A stretch of 6,833 nt of DNA. It comes from Flavobacteriaceae bacterium UBA3478 (GTDB lineage Bacteria > Bacteroidota > Bacteroidia > Flavobacteriales > Flavobacteriaceae). Positions 1-6,800 of the stretch are shown in pieces. Each line of letters starts with the position of its first letter. Position 1 is the stretch's first letter. Below the pieces are notes generated by a model that was not told where the DNA came from, did no database searches, and saw nothing but the letters and a program-made list of their open reading frames with translations. Where the stretch lies: positions 33,630-40,462 of the forward strand of contig DFQX01000089.1 of NCBI GenBank assembly GCA_002381155.1. The letters are read 5' to 3'. The position numbers were made by a program, and so were the translations under genes.

Positions 1-1661
1 ATAGCACCTGGCCAGTTCCCGTGGATGTGCTCTAATGGAGCAGTCCACTCGAGCGTATTTGAATTCCATGGGTTTTGTGAACCTTTCTTACCATAGAAAA
101 TGCTGTAAATGAAGTTATATACAAACACCAATTGAGCGGCAGCTGCGATAAGTGCAAAGACAGTCATTAAAATTTGAACATCTGTTAACTCATCAAACAT
201 TGGGAACGCAGTATTTTGATAATATCTTCTTGGAACTCCAGCCATACCCACAAAGTGCATTGGGAAGAATACTCCGTAAGAAGCAACTGCGGTTACCCAA
301 AAATGGATATAACCTAAATTCTTATTCATCATTCGACCCTGGAACATTTTAGGGAACCAGTGGTATACCCCAGCGAATAGACCATAAAGTGCAGAAATAC
401 CCATCACTAAGTGGAAGTGAGCAACTACGAAATAAGTATCGTGAACATTAATGTCAAGAGTACTATCACCTAAGATAATACCGGTAAGACCACCTGTAAT
501 GAAAGTAGATACCAAACCAATTGAAAACAACATACCAGGATTCAACTGAAGATTACCCTTCCAGAGAGTGGTAATATAGTTGAATGCCTTAACTGCTGAT
601 GGAATAGCAATAAGAAGCGTAGTAAAGGTAAATACCGAACCAAGAAAAGGGTTCATCCCTGAAATGAACATGTGGTGACCCCATACAATCGTAGAAAGGA
701 AGGCAATACCTAAAATAGATGCAATCATTGCGCGGTATCCGAAGATCGGTTTACGAGCATTCGTAGACATTACTTCTGAAGTAATACCTAAGGCGGGTAA
801 TAATACAATATAAACCTCGGGGTGACCCAAGAACCAGAAAAGGTGCTCATAAAGAACTGGTGAACCGCCTTGGTAATGCAATACCTCTCCTTGGATAAAG
901 ATATCCGAAAGGAAGAAAGAAGTTCCAAAACTACGGTCCATGAGTAATAAAAGAGCAGCTGAAAGTAGTACTGGGAAAGAAACAACCCCAATAATGGCAG
1001 TTACAAAGAATGCCCAAATCGTAAGTGGAAGACGAGTCATGGTCATCCCTTTAGTTCTAAGATTTAGAACGGTAACGATGTAATTTAAAGATCCTAAGAG
1101 TGAAGATGCAATAAAGATGGCCATTGAAACTAACCAAAGCGTCATCCCTAAACCTGAGCCCGGCTGAGCTTGTGGAAGTGCTGAAAGTGGTGGATAAACC
1201 GTCCAACCTGCAGCGGCAGGTCCAGCCTCTGCAAATAAAGAAACTAACATGATAGCACAGGAAATAAAGAATAACCAGTAAGAAACCATATTCAGAAATC
1301 CTGAAGCCATATCTCGAGCACCTATCTGCAGTGGAATAAGTAGGTTCGAGAACGTACCACTTAAACCAGCGGTTAGTACGAAGAATACCATGATGGTGCC
1401 GTGAATCGTTACTAACGCTAAATAAATATCAGCGTCCATTACTCCATCAGGCGCCCACTTACCTAGAAGCGCTTTAAAAACAGGAGAAGCTTCTCCTGGC
1501 CATGCTAATTGCATACGGAATAAAAGGGACATTGCGATTCCAATGAAACCCATGATTAATCCAGTGATCAAGTATTGCTTAGCGATCATCTTGTGATCTT
1601 GGCTAAAAATATACTTGGTGATAAAGGTTTCTTTGTGATGGTGTTCTGCCTCGTGAGCCAT
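1..1661 (-). CDS. coxA: Cytochrome c oxidase subunit I, A1 type (3' end outside window)
   Basis: An open frame starts with ATG at 1659-1661 (MAHEAEHHHKETF) and runs without a stop to the left edge, giving 553 complete codons. Bacteroidotal homologues are somewhat longer, so only a short C-terminal part is missing. This is the catalytic heme-copper subunit that reduces O2 to water and pumps protons. Heme a ligands are His87 (TIHGTIM) and His417, the heme a3 ligand is His415 (VVAHFHLV), and CuB ligands are His280 (GHPEVY), His329 and His330 (WGHHMF). Tyr284 would form the His-Tyr crosslink. D-channel residues Asp117 (GARDM), Asn106 and Asn124 lead to Glu282 of HPEVY, which defines the A1 family. 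Lys358 in IPSAVKAF marks the K channel. Arg478-Arg479 (GVPRRY) is the heme-propionate pair and His408-Asp409 the usual site near the Mg ion. It follows coxB by 46 nt. No frameshift or missing residue was seen. Confidence 0.97.
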   Translation of the reverse strand, partial: MAHEAEHHHKETFITKYIFSQDHKMIAKQYLITGLIMGFIGIAMSLLFRMQLAWPGEASPVFKALLGKWAPDGVMDADIYLALVTIHGTIMVFFVLTAGLSGTFSNLLIPLQIGARDMASGFLNMVSYWLFFISCAIMLVSLFAEAGPAAAGWTVYPPLSALPQAQPGSGLGMTLWLVSMAIFIASSLLGSLNYIVTVLNLRTKGMTMTRLPLTIWAFFVTAIIGVVSFPVLLSAALLLLMDRSFGTSFFLSDIFIQGEVLHYQGGSPVLYEHLFWFLGHPEVYIVLLPALGITSEVMSTNARKPIFGYRAMIASILGIAFLSTIVWGHHMFISGMNPFLGSVFTFTTLLIAIPSAVKAFNYITTLWKGNLQLNPGMLFSIGLVSTFITGGLTGIILGDSTLDINVHDTYFVVAHFHLVMGISALYGLFAGVYHWFPKMFQGRMMNKNLGYIHFWVTAVASYGVFFPMHFVGMAGVPRRYYQNTAFPMFDELTDVQILMTVFALIAAAAQLVFVYNFIYSIFYGKKGSQNPWNSNTLEWTAPLEHIHGNWPGA

Positions 1662-1668
1662 AATACTA

Positions 1669-1672
1669 CCTT
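1669..1672 (-). promoter_or_regulatory. Weak Shine-Dalgarno-like site of coxA
   Basis: AAGG lies seven bases before the coxA ATG on the minus strand. It is the only purine-rich, Shine-Dalgarno-like element I see in front of any start in this window; the other genes have AT-rich leaders, as is common in Bacteroidota. It supports the start at 1661. Confidence 0.4.
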
Positions 1673-1702
1673 ATTTAAACTTTTAAATTTTCTTTTTCGT
1701 TA

Positions 1703-1710
1703 CAAATTTA
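1703..1710 (-). promoter_or_regulatory. Possible Bacteroidota -7 promoter box before coxA
   Basis: On the minus strand the coxB stop codon plus the next five bases read TAAATTTG, an exact match to the Bacteroidota -7 consensus TAnnTTTG. The nearest upstream TTTG (in ACCTTTGGT) is 23 bases away, longer than the usual spacing of about 17-20 for the -33 box. A start site here would leave a leader of roughly 35-40 nt before coxA. The degenerate box arises often by chance in AT-rich DNA, so this is only a candidate internal promoter. Confidence 0.2.
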
Positions 1711-2775
1711 GGGAACTGCAATAACAGTTTCACCAAAGGTTTTTTGAGAGTCTAACCACTTCTGAAAGTCTTCTTCTGACTCTACAATAATTTTCATCTG
1801 CATGTTATAATGAGACTTGCCACAAATCTTATTACATAAAAGAACATAATCAAATTCCCAAGGGTCACTGTTCTCCTCACCAGCTGCTGCACGTTCAGCG
1901 CGAATTTTGTTTGTTCTCTTCACCTTATCGATAATTTCAGGATGTAGACGCATCTCTTCAGTTGTGATAGTAGGAGTGAAAGAAAACTGAGTAACCATAC
2001 CCGGAACACAGTTCATCTGTGCTCTAAAATGTGGCATGTAAGCTGAGTGAAGCACATCCTGAGAACGCATGTAAAAATTAACCTTACGTCCTACGGGTAA
2101 GTGCAATTCTTTAACAATGATATCGTCTACTGCGTTTGGATCAGATTCATCAATACCTAAGATATTAGCTTTATCAATATCAATGAGTCGTGCACTGGCA
2201 TCGCCAAGAACATTATCCTCACCCCCGTAACGAGCAGTCCAATTAAATTGTTGAGCATAAAGCTCCACAACTAAAGGATCTCCTTCATCATTAATGTCCA
2301 TAATATTAGTCCATGAATAGAGCCCATAAAGGATAAGTGCAGCAAGGGTAATAACCGGAATAATAGTCCAGATAAGCTCTAGCTTATCGTTGTCGGCATA
2401 AAAGAGGGCCTTTTTACCTTTCTCACCACGGTATTTATATCCAAAATAATGAAGTAAAAACTGGGTGATGGTCTGAACTATGAAGATAATCGCAAAGGAA
2501 ATCCACATTAAACGATCATAATCGACCCCGTGCTCTGAAGCAGGCATCGGGAGAACCATTTTTCCATACTTAGAGAAACTAAAAATGGTGATTCCATAGA
2601 TGAAAACCAGGAAAGCAAATAGTAAATAACCATTGTACTTATTATCCTCATCATCGGCGATAGTAGCATCCGACTTCTTACCTGTTGTTAATTGCGATAG
2701 TTCGAAAATCTTAGCTAATTGCCAAACTGCAATTGCAACAAGAACTAAAACTGCTAGAATTAATGGTGTTGTCAT
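1708..2775 (-). CDS. coxB: Cytochrome c oxidase subunit II (CuA subunit)
   Basis: A 355-residue subunit II of an aa3-type oxidase. It accepts electrons at a binuclear CuA centre on the periplasmic face and passes them to heme a in subunit I. Three hydrophobic segments are visible: an N-terminal one (about 2-22), then the two usual anchors (about 49-68 and 90-111, with another hydrophobic stretch at 134-153 entering the cupredoxin domain). This is more than the two helices of classical subunit II. The periplasmic domain has the electron-entry aromatic segment QQFNWTARYGG (175-185) and the CuA ligands His243 (VLHSAYMP), Cys314, Cys318, His322 and Met325 (CNKICGKSHYNMQM). A roughly 35-residue insertion (about 272-307) precedes the Cys motif, and the usual Glu between the cysteines is Lys316. 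I recall both as typical of Bacteroidota. The protein ends soon after the CuA site, so no cytochrome c domain is fused. It starts 21 nt after actF without a clear Shine-Dalgarno sequence. Confidence 0.96.
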   Translation of the reverse strand: MTTPLILAVLVLVAIAVWQLAKIFELSQLTTGKKSDATIADDEDNKYNGYLLFAFLVFIYGITIFSFSKYGKMVLPMPASEHGVDYDRLMWISFAIIFIVQTITQFLLHYFGYKYRGEKGKKALFYADNDKLELIWTIIPVITLAALILYGLYSWTNIMDINDEGDPLVVELYAQQFNWTARYGGEDNVLGDASARLIDIDKANILGIDESDPNAVDDIIVKELHLPVGRKVNFYMRSQDVLHSAYMPHFRAQMNCVPGMVTQFSFTPTITTEEMRLHPEIIDKVKRTNKIRAERAAAGEENSDPWEFDYVLLCNKICGKSHYNMQMKIIVESEEDFQKWLDSQKTFGETVIAVP

Positions 2776-2780
2776 ATTTA

Positions 2781-2800
2781 TTAACTAACGTCGTTATTAA
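2781..2800. repeat. Imperfect inverted repeat between actF and coxB
   Basis: The 20 bases spanning the end of actF and the actF-coxB gap form a near-palindrome: left arm TTAATAACG, a single central A, and right arm CGTTAGTTAA (minus strand). The arms match over nine bases with one unpaired base. The one-base centre rules out a stable RNA hairpin, and no U-tract follows, so it is not a terminator. It could be a protein-binding dyad, but the AT-rich composition makes chance plausible. Confidence 0.35.
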
Positions 2801-4206
2801 TAGTGAAAATGTTTACTCTCTTCTAAAAGTGCATTTCCTTTAGGTTCAACAGCTACCTTAGTAAGAGCGGTAGCCACAACGTAAAGAAATAACCCAGTAA
2901 AGAATAAAATTCCACCTAATTCAGGGATACCGAAAGACCAATGTGCTCCAACAGTACCTGGCATGATCATATTGTAAAAATCAAAATAGTGACCCGTAAG
3001 AATTACGATACCAACGGTTTGTACAAACCAAGGAATACGCTTGTAATCACTTCTCATAATCACTAATAGTGGGAAAATGAAATTAAGAACCAACATGCCT
3101 AAAAAAGGAACCTTATAGGCCTCAAATCGCATCACATAATAAGTTACCTCCTCTGGGATATCGGCATACCAGATTAGCATGAACTGGCTAAACCATAAGT
3201 AAGTCCAGAAGATACTAATACCGAACATGAACTTTGCTAGATCGTGAATGTGTGAATTATTCACTGACTCAAGAAGTCCTTTAGACTTCAAGTAAAGCGT
3301 AAATAAAGCAATTACAGTAATCCCTGAAACAAAGAAACTAGCGAATACATACCATCCGAATAGCGTACTAAACCAGTGCGGATCAACACTCATAATCCAG
3401 TCCCAAGACATCATTGACTCCGACACCAAGAAGAAAGCTAAGAAACCAGCCGCTAACTTGAAGTTTGTAACAAAAGGCTTATTGTCTGAAGCAGTCTCCT
3501 CAGCTAGTGAAAGTTTTCTAGAATATTGTCTGTAAGCAATCCATCCTCCAATGTAAATAACTGCACGAACAAGGAAAAAAGGAGTATTTAAATACCCGCT
3601 CTTGTTTTGAATTAATTGATCATGAGCTACCACATCAGCATCCATCCAGACGAACAGGTGATTCATATGCAAGCCTGACAAAACAAAGAATGCAAATAGA
3701 ATGATACCTCCAGGGATAATATACGAAGTGATTCCCTCCATAACTCTAAATAATAATGGAGACCAACCCGCTTGTGCTGCACGGTTAATAGCGTAAAAAG
3801 CTAAAACTCCTAGAGCAATAAGGAAGGAGAATAATGCACTTACATAAAAAGCAGACCAAGGTCTGTTTTTCATTTGATCTAAAACATGCTGGTCATGCGA
3901 AGAACCATGATCTTCAGCTACCGCCGCATGAGCGTCGTGGTTCATTGAATCACCATGATCTTCAGAATGTGAACCTTCTGCATTAGACCCGTGATGTGCT
4001 TCTGTACTACCATGATGGGCTTCAGCTAAGGTCGGATGGTCAGCACTTCCATGTTCTTCACCATGGCCGCCTTCATGAGATGCCATCATAGCTTTAGCCT
4101 CCTCAATAGTTGAAGGAGCGCTCATAAAACCATAACCTAGGCCTAAAAGCCCTAACCCCATAAGTATAAGGGTAGTTATCTTAAATCGTTGTGAAAACTG
4201 ATACAT
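2797..4206 (-). CDS. actF: ACIII integral membrane subunit ActF (NrfD-like)
   Basis: A 469-residue membrane protein, the second NrfD-like subunit of Alternative Complex III and a paralogue of ActC. A first helix (about residues 10-29, after a basic N-terminus) is followed by a long His-, Asp/Glu- and Gly-rich loop (about 38-112), predicted periplasmic by the positive-inside rule. Nine more helices follow, near 118-140, 161-178, 209-225, 248-266, 281-305, 325-347, 367-385, 391-408 and 427-449. Recognisable family segments include LSGLHMNHLFVWMDADV (176-192) and MMSWDWIMSVDPHWFST (265-281), whose acidic and aromatic residues resemble those of known ActF proteins. ActF may contribute a proton path; whether it holds an active quinone site is uncertain. 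The ATG chosen gives the usual MYxFSxxxK-like N-terminus. The gene begins ten bases after actE and ends 21 bases before coxB. The low-complexity loop is described separately. Confidence 0.94.
   Translation of the reverse strand: MYQFSQRFKITTLILMGLGLLGLGYGFMSAPSTIEEAKAMMASHEGGHGEEHGSADHPTLAEAHHGSTEAHHGSNAEGSHSEDHGDSMNHDAHAAVAEDHGSSHDQHVLDQMKNRPWSAFYVSALFSFLIALGVLAFYAINRAAQAGWSPLLFRVMEGITSYIIPGGIILFAFFVLSGLHMNHLFVWMDADVVAHDQLIQNKSGYLNTPFFLVRAVIYIGGWIAYRQYSRKLSLAEETASDNKPFVTNFKLAAGFLAFFLVSESMMSWDWIMSVDPHWFSTLFGWYVFASFFVSGITVIALFTLYLKSKGLLESVNNSHIHDLAKFMFGISIFWTYLWFSQFMLIWYADIPEEVTYYVMRFEAYKVPFLGMLVLNFIFPLLVIMRSDYKRIPWFVQTVGIVILTGHYFDFYNMIMPGTVGAHWSFGIPELGGILFFTGLFLYVVATALTKVAVEPKGNALLEESKHFHY
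3886..4077 (-). repeat. Histidine-rich low-complexity segment within actF
   Basis: ActF codons 44-107 encode 15 histidines in 64 residues, mixed with Glu, Asp, Gly, Ala and Ser. Inside it, EAHHGS occurs twice, at residues 62-67 and 69-74, separated by one Thr. The two DNA copies differ at 5 of 18 bases, mostly at third positions, so this is not a fresh duplication. The segment lies between the first and second membrane helices and is predicted to face the periplasm. Similar His-rich loops of variable length are, to my knowledge, common in ActF of Bacteroidota. A metal-binding role is possible but unproven. Confidence 0.85.
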
Positions 4207-4216
4207 ACTAATTTAC

Positions 4217-4780
4217 TTATTTAGTTAGGTCCTTTTTTAATTCCATTACATAAGCAGAAATCTGCCATATCTCTTCTTCACTGCTTAACTGAGCTGCATA
4301 AGAACCCATTGAATTAAGACCGTAATAAATGGTGTGATAGGTGCTTCCGATAGTAATATTACGAGCAGCATCTGCATAAGTAGGTACCCCTAAAATTTTC
4401 TCGCGTTTTACGAGAGTACCTTGACCATCACCTTTGGTTCCATGGCAAATAGCACAGTAAACATTATAAAGTTCTTTTCCCTTAGCAAGATCACTTTCTT
4501 TGTTTTCAGAAAGAAGTGGACTTTTGTCTGCTCTAGCAAGTTCCTTACCTTCAAGTGTATTGTCAAATTGGTATGGTAACCAACCTCTAGGAATAGTTCC
4601 TTCAGCAGGTAAAAGTGCCGCAGTATTCTCAGGAAGGATTGATGCCTCACTGTAAGTTTCATAACCCACTGACTCATACATGTTAGGGAAATATTGAAAA
4701 TTAGGCTTGCTCTTATCGAAGCAAGACACAGCAGTAAAAGCTAGCGCTATGAGCGTAATTTTGGATAAAACTGACTTCAT
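4217..4780 (-). CDS. actE: ACIII monoheme cytochrome c subunit ActE (lipoprotein)
   Basis: A 187-residue exported c-type cytochrome. Residues 1-20 form a signal peptide with a hydrophobic core and a lipobox-like end (TAVSC). Cys20 is thus the probable lipidated residue, although Ala at -3 is less usual than Leu. The cytochrome fold occupies roughly residues 95-187. The single heme-binding motif is CAICH (Cys109, Cys112, His113), followed by GTKGDGQG. The sixth heme ligand is probably Met158 in LNSMGSYA. The preceding region (21-94) is a linker typical of ActE, including FPNMYESVGYETYSE. In Alternative Complex III, ActE sits on the periplasmic side and is one of the heme subunits that deliver electrons towards the terminal oxidase. 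It lies three bases after actD and ten bases before actF. The single CxxCH separates it from the multiheme ActA, which would lie outside the window. Confidence 0.94.
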   Translation of the reverse strand: MKSVLSKITLIALAFTAVSCFDKSKPNFQYFPNMYESVGYETYSEASILPENTAALLPAEGTIPRGWLPYQFDNTLEGKELARADKSPLLSENKESDLAKGKELYNVYCAICHGTKGDGQGTLVKREKILGVPTYADAARNITIGSTYHTIYYGLNSMGSYAAQLSSEEEIWQISAYVMELKKDLTK

Positions 4781-4783
4781 GTA

Positions 4784-5308
4784 TTAAGCTTTAGGAACCT
4801 GAACCTCAATGGCCCCGGTATCAAGTAAAAGTTCGGTTAATGCCTCTTCCTGTTCTGACTTAACAGCTACCTCCATCAAGAAGATATCGCTAGTGGTTCT
4901 AGGATTCGGGTTTTCAGCTTTCTTGAAAGGCCACATGCGACTTCTCAAGTAAAAGGTAATTACCATAAGGTGAGCAGCAAAGAAAACGGTCATCTCGAAC
5001 ATCACCGGAATGAATGCTGGTAAATTCTGTAAAAAAGTAAAACTTGGTTTACCTCCGATATCCTGTGGCCAGTCTTCGATCATGATATAATTCATCATGG
5101 TCACCGCTACAGTTAAACCTAGTACTCCGTATAGGAAGGCAGCCATAGAAATACGGCTATCCTCAAGACCTAAGGCTTTGTCCAGCCCGTGTACTGGAAA
5201 AGGAGTGTATACCTCTTCAATATGATACTTTTGGCCACGAACCTGCTTGACAGCATTCATCAGAATGTCGTCATCAGTATAAAGCGCTCTAAAAACTTTT
5301 GATGCCAT
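4784..5308 (-). CDS. actD: ACIII membrane subunit ActD (DUF3341 family)
   Basis: A 174-residue protein matching ActD, the DUF3341 subunit of Alternative Complex III. A soluble N-terminal domain (residues 1-50) contains the family hallmark YTPFPVHGLDKALGL (34-48). Two hydrophobic helices follow, near 53-76 and 98-120, then a charged C-terminal tail (121-174). Both ends are expected in the cytoplasm, with the helices packing beside ActC. No cofactor-binding motif is visible, as expected for this subunit, whose role in the complex is structural or otherwise poorly defined. Its ATG is separated by one base from the actC stop and its stop by three bases from the actE start. This makes it the middle of the most tightly packed part of the operon. 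Length and motif agree with the family; there is no sign of truncation. Confidence 0.93.
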   Translation of the reverse strand: MASKVFRALYTDDDILMNAVKQVRGQKYHIEEVYTPFPVHGLDKALGLEDSRISMAAFLYGVLGLTVAVTMMNYIMIEDWPQDIGGKPSFTFLQNLPAFIPVMFEMTVFFAAHLMVITFYLRSRMWPFKKAENPNPRTTSDIFLMEVAVKSEQEEALTELLLDTGAIEVQVPKA

Positions 5309-5309
5309 A

Positions 5310-6779
5310 TTAGTGATCGGTGGTTGAGTTAGTGTTAGATTCTTCCACTTCGTAAGTGGTTACTTTACCTCTAGGAGGCATTTCATATAAGGGCTTCCCT
5401 TCAGCACGAAGTGCCTTGTAGTTGTCTGCAGAAGACTTCAAGATAGACTTAACCTCTGCCTGTGCAATTACTGGGAATGTTCTTGAGTAAAGAAGGAACA
5501 AAACAAAGAAGAAACCAATTGTTCCAATGAATATTCCAATATCGACAAAAGTCGGTGAGAACATCGTCCATGAAGAAGGAAGATAATCACGGTGAAGGGA
5601 GGTAACGATAATCACGAAACGCTCAAACCACATACCGATGTTTACCACAATTGAAATAAAGAATGAGAACATAATACTCGTTCTTAACTTCTTGAACCAC
5701 ATGAACTGTGGAGAGAATACGTTACAAGTCATCATTGACCAATAAGCCCAAGCGTAAGGACCTGTGGCACGATTTAAGAACGCATATTGCTCGTACTCTA
5801 CTCCCGAATACCAAGCAATGAAAAGCTCAGTGATATAAGCACAACCCACAATTGAACCGGTAATCATGATTACAATGTTCATAAGTTCAATATGTTGAAG
5901 TGTGATATAGTCCTCAAAGCCTACCACTTTTCGCATGATGATTAGAAGGGTATTTACCATTGCAAATCCAGAGAAAATCGCACCTGCTACGAAGTAAGGT
6001 GGGAAAATGGTAGTATGCCATCCAGGAATTACCGAAGTAGCGAAGTCAAACGATACAATCGTGTGAACCGACAATACTAGTGGGGTTGCAAGACCGGCAA
6101 GTACTAATGAAACCTCTTCAAAGCGCTGCCAATCTTTAGCTCTACCTGTCCATCCGAAACTTAAAAGGCTGTAAATTTTCTTTTGGAATGGACGAACGGC
6201 ACGGTCTCTAATCATTGCGAAGTCAGGAAGTAATCCTGTCCACCAGAATACAAGAGAAACCGATAAATAAGTTGAAATAGCAAATACGTCCCATAATAGA
6301 GGTGAATTAAAGTTCACCCATAATGATCCGTATTGATTAGGAATTGGCAGTACCCAGAAAGCTAACCAAGGTCTACCCATGTGAATAATTGGAAATAAAC
6401 CTGCTTGAACTACCGAGAAAATAGTCATCGCTTCAGCCGAACGGTTAATTGCCATACGCCACTTCTGTCTAAATAGAAGAAGTACCGCAGAAATAAGAGT
6501 TCCCGCGTGACCAATACCTACCCACCAAACGAAGTTGGTGATATCCCAAGCCCAGTTTACTGTCTTGTTAAGACCCCAAACACCAATACCAGTAGCAATG
6601 GTGTAAATAATCGATCCTAAACCCCATAAAAAGGCTACAAGGGCAATGGAGAAAACGATCCACCATTGTTTATTTGCCTTTCCCTCAACAGGTCGAGCAA
6701 TATCATTCGATACATCACTGTAACTTTTTGAGCCAGTTACTAGCGGTTTACGTATCGGAGCTTCATAATGCGATGCCAT
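5310..6779 (-). CDS. actC: ACIII integral membrane subunit ActC (NrfD/PsrC-like)
   Basis: A 489-residue polytopic membrane protein of the NrfD/PsrC family, the size expected for ActC. In Alternative Complex III it forms the membrane quinol-oxidation module under ActB. The N-terminus (EAPIRKPLVTGSKSYSDV, residues 6-23) is the conserved soluble lead of bacteroidotal ActC. About ten hydrophobic helices follow, near residues 40-62, 78-104, 116-143, 158-181, 223-245, 261-283, 300-323, 343-362, 368-391 and 410-431. His133 in FPIIHMGRPW and Asp164 in LLWDVF lie in helices 3 and 4, where NrfD-family proteins bind quinone and carry proton-active side chains; assigning those roles here is inference. 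The ATG start gives the family N-terminus; no Shine-Dalgarno sequence precedes it (AT-rich 21-nt gap after actB). The stop is one base from the actD start, so translational coupling is likely. The hydrophilic tail (432-489) is probably cytoplasmic. Confidence 0.95.
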   Translation of the reverse strand: MASHYEAPIRKPLVTGSKSYSDVSNDIARPVEGKANKQWWIVFSIALVAFLWGLGSIIYTIATGIGVWGLNKTVNWAWDITNFVWWVGIGHAGTLISAVLLLFRQKWRMAINRSAEAMTIFSVVQAGLFPIIHMGRPWLAFWVLPIPNQYGSLWVNFNSPLLWDVFAISTYLSVSLVFWWTGLLPDFAMIRDRAVRPFQKKIYSLLSFGWTGRAKDWQRFEEVSLVLAGLATPLVLSVHTIVSFDFATSVIPGWHTTIFPPYFVAGAIFSGFAMVNTLLIIMRKVVGFEDYITLQHIELMNIVIMITGSIVGCAYITELFIAWYSGVEYEQYAFLNRATGPYAWAYWSMMTCNVFSPQFMWFKKLRTSIMFSFFISIVVNIGMWFERFVIIVTSLHRDYLPSSWTMFSPTFVDIGIFIGTIGFFFVLFLLYSRTFPVIAQAEVKSILKSSADNYKALRAEGKPLYEMPPRGKVTTYEVEESNTNSTTDH

Positions 6780-6800
6780 AATAGATTGTATTATTAATGA

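Noticed and set aside
152..352. 66-codon open frame on the plus strand
   Set aside because: It lies antisense inside coxA, whose catalytic motifs and frame are unambiguous; the translation resembles no family I recognise and is best explained as a shadow.
788..991. 67-codon minus-strand open frame
   Set aside because: It is a different frame of coxA across the GHPEVY region; the aromatic-rich product is a by-product of the membrane-protein codons.
1625..1661. His cluster at the CoxA N-terminus (HEAEHHHKE) as a metal site
   Set aside because: Short His-rich N-termini are common in bacteroidotal CoxA before the conserved TKYIFSQDHK segment; nothing further supports a specific function.
1662..1707. 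A/T-rich coxB-coxA spacer as a possible terminator
   Set aside because: No GC-rich stem is present; the A and T runs alone do not form a terminator, and the cox genes are expected to be co-transcribed.
4383..4420. Nested inverted repeats (GGTAC/GTACC and TCTCG/CGAGA) that could draw a small hairpin
   Set aside because: They lie in the middle of the actE coding sequence, the arms are only 5 bp with an 11-nt asymmetric bulge, and no U-tract follows; coincidence of codons is likely.
4408..4677. 89-codon minus-strand open frame
   Set aside because: It is an alternative frame fully inside actE, which has a signal peptide and a CxxCH heme motif in the correct frame.
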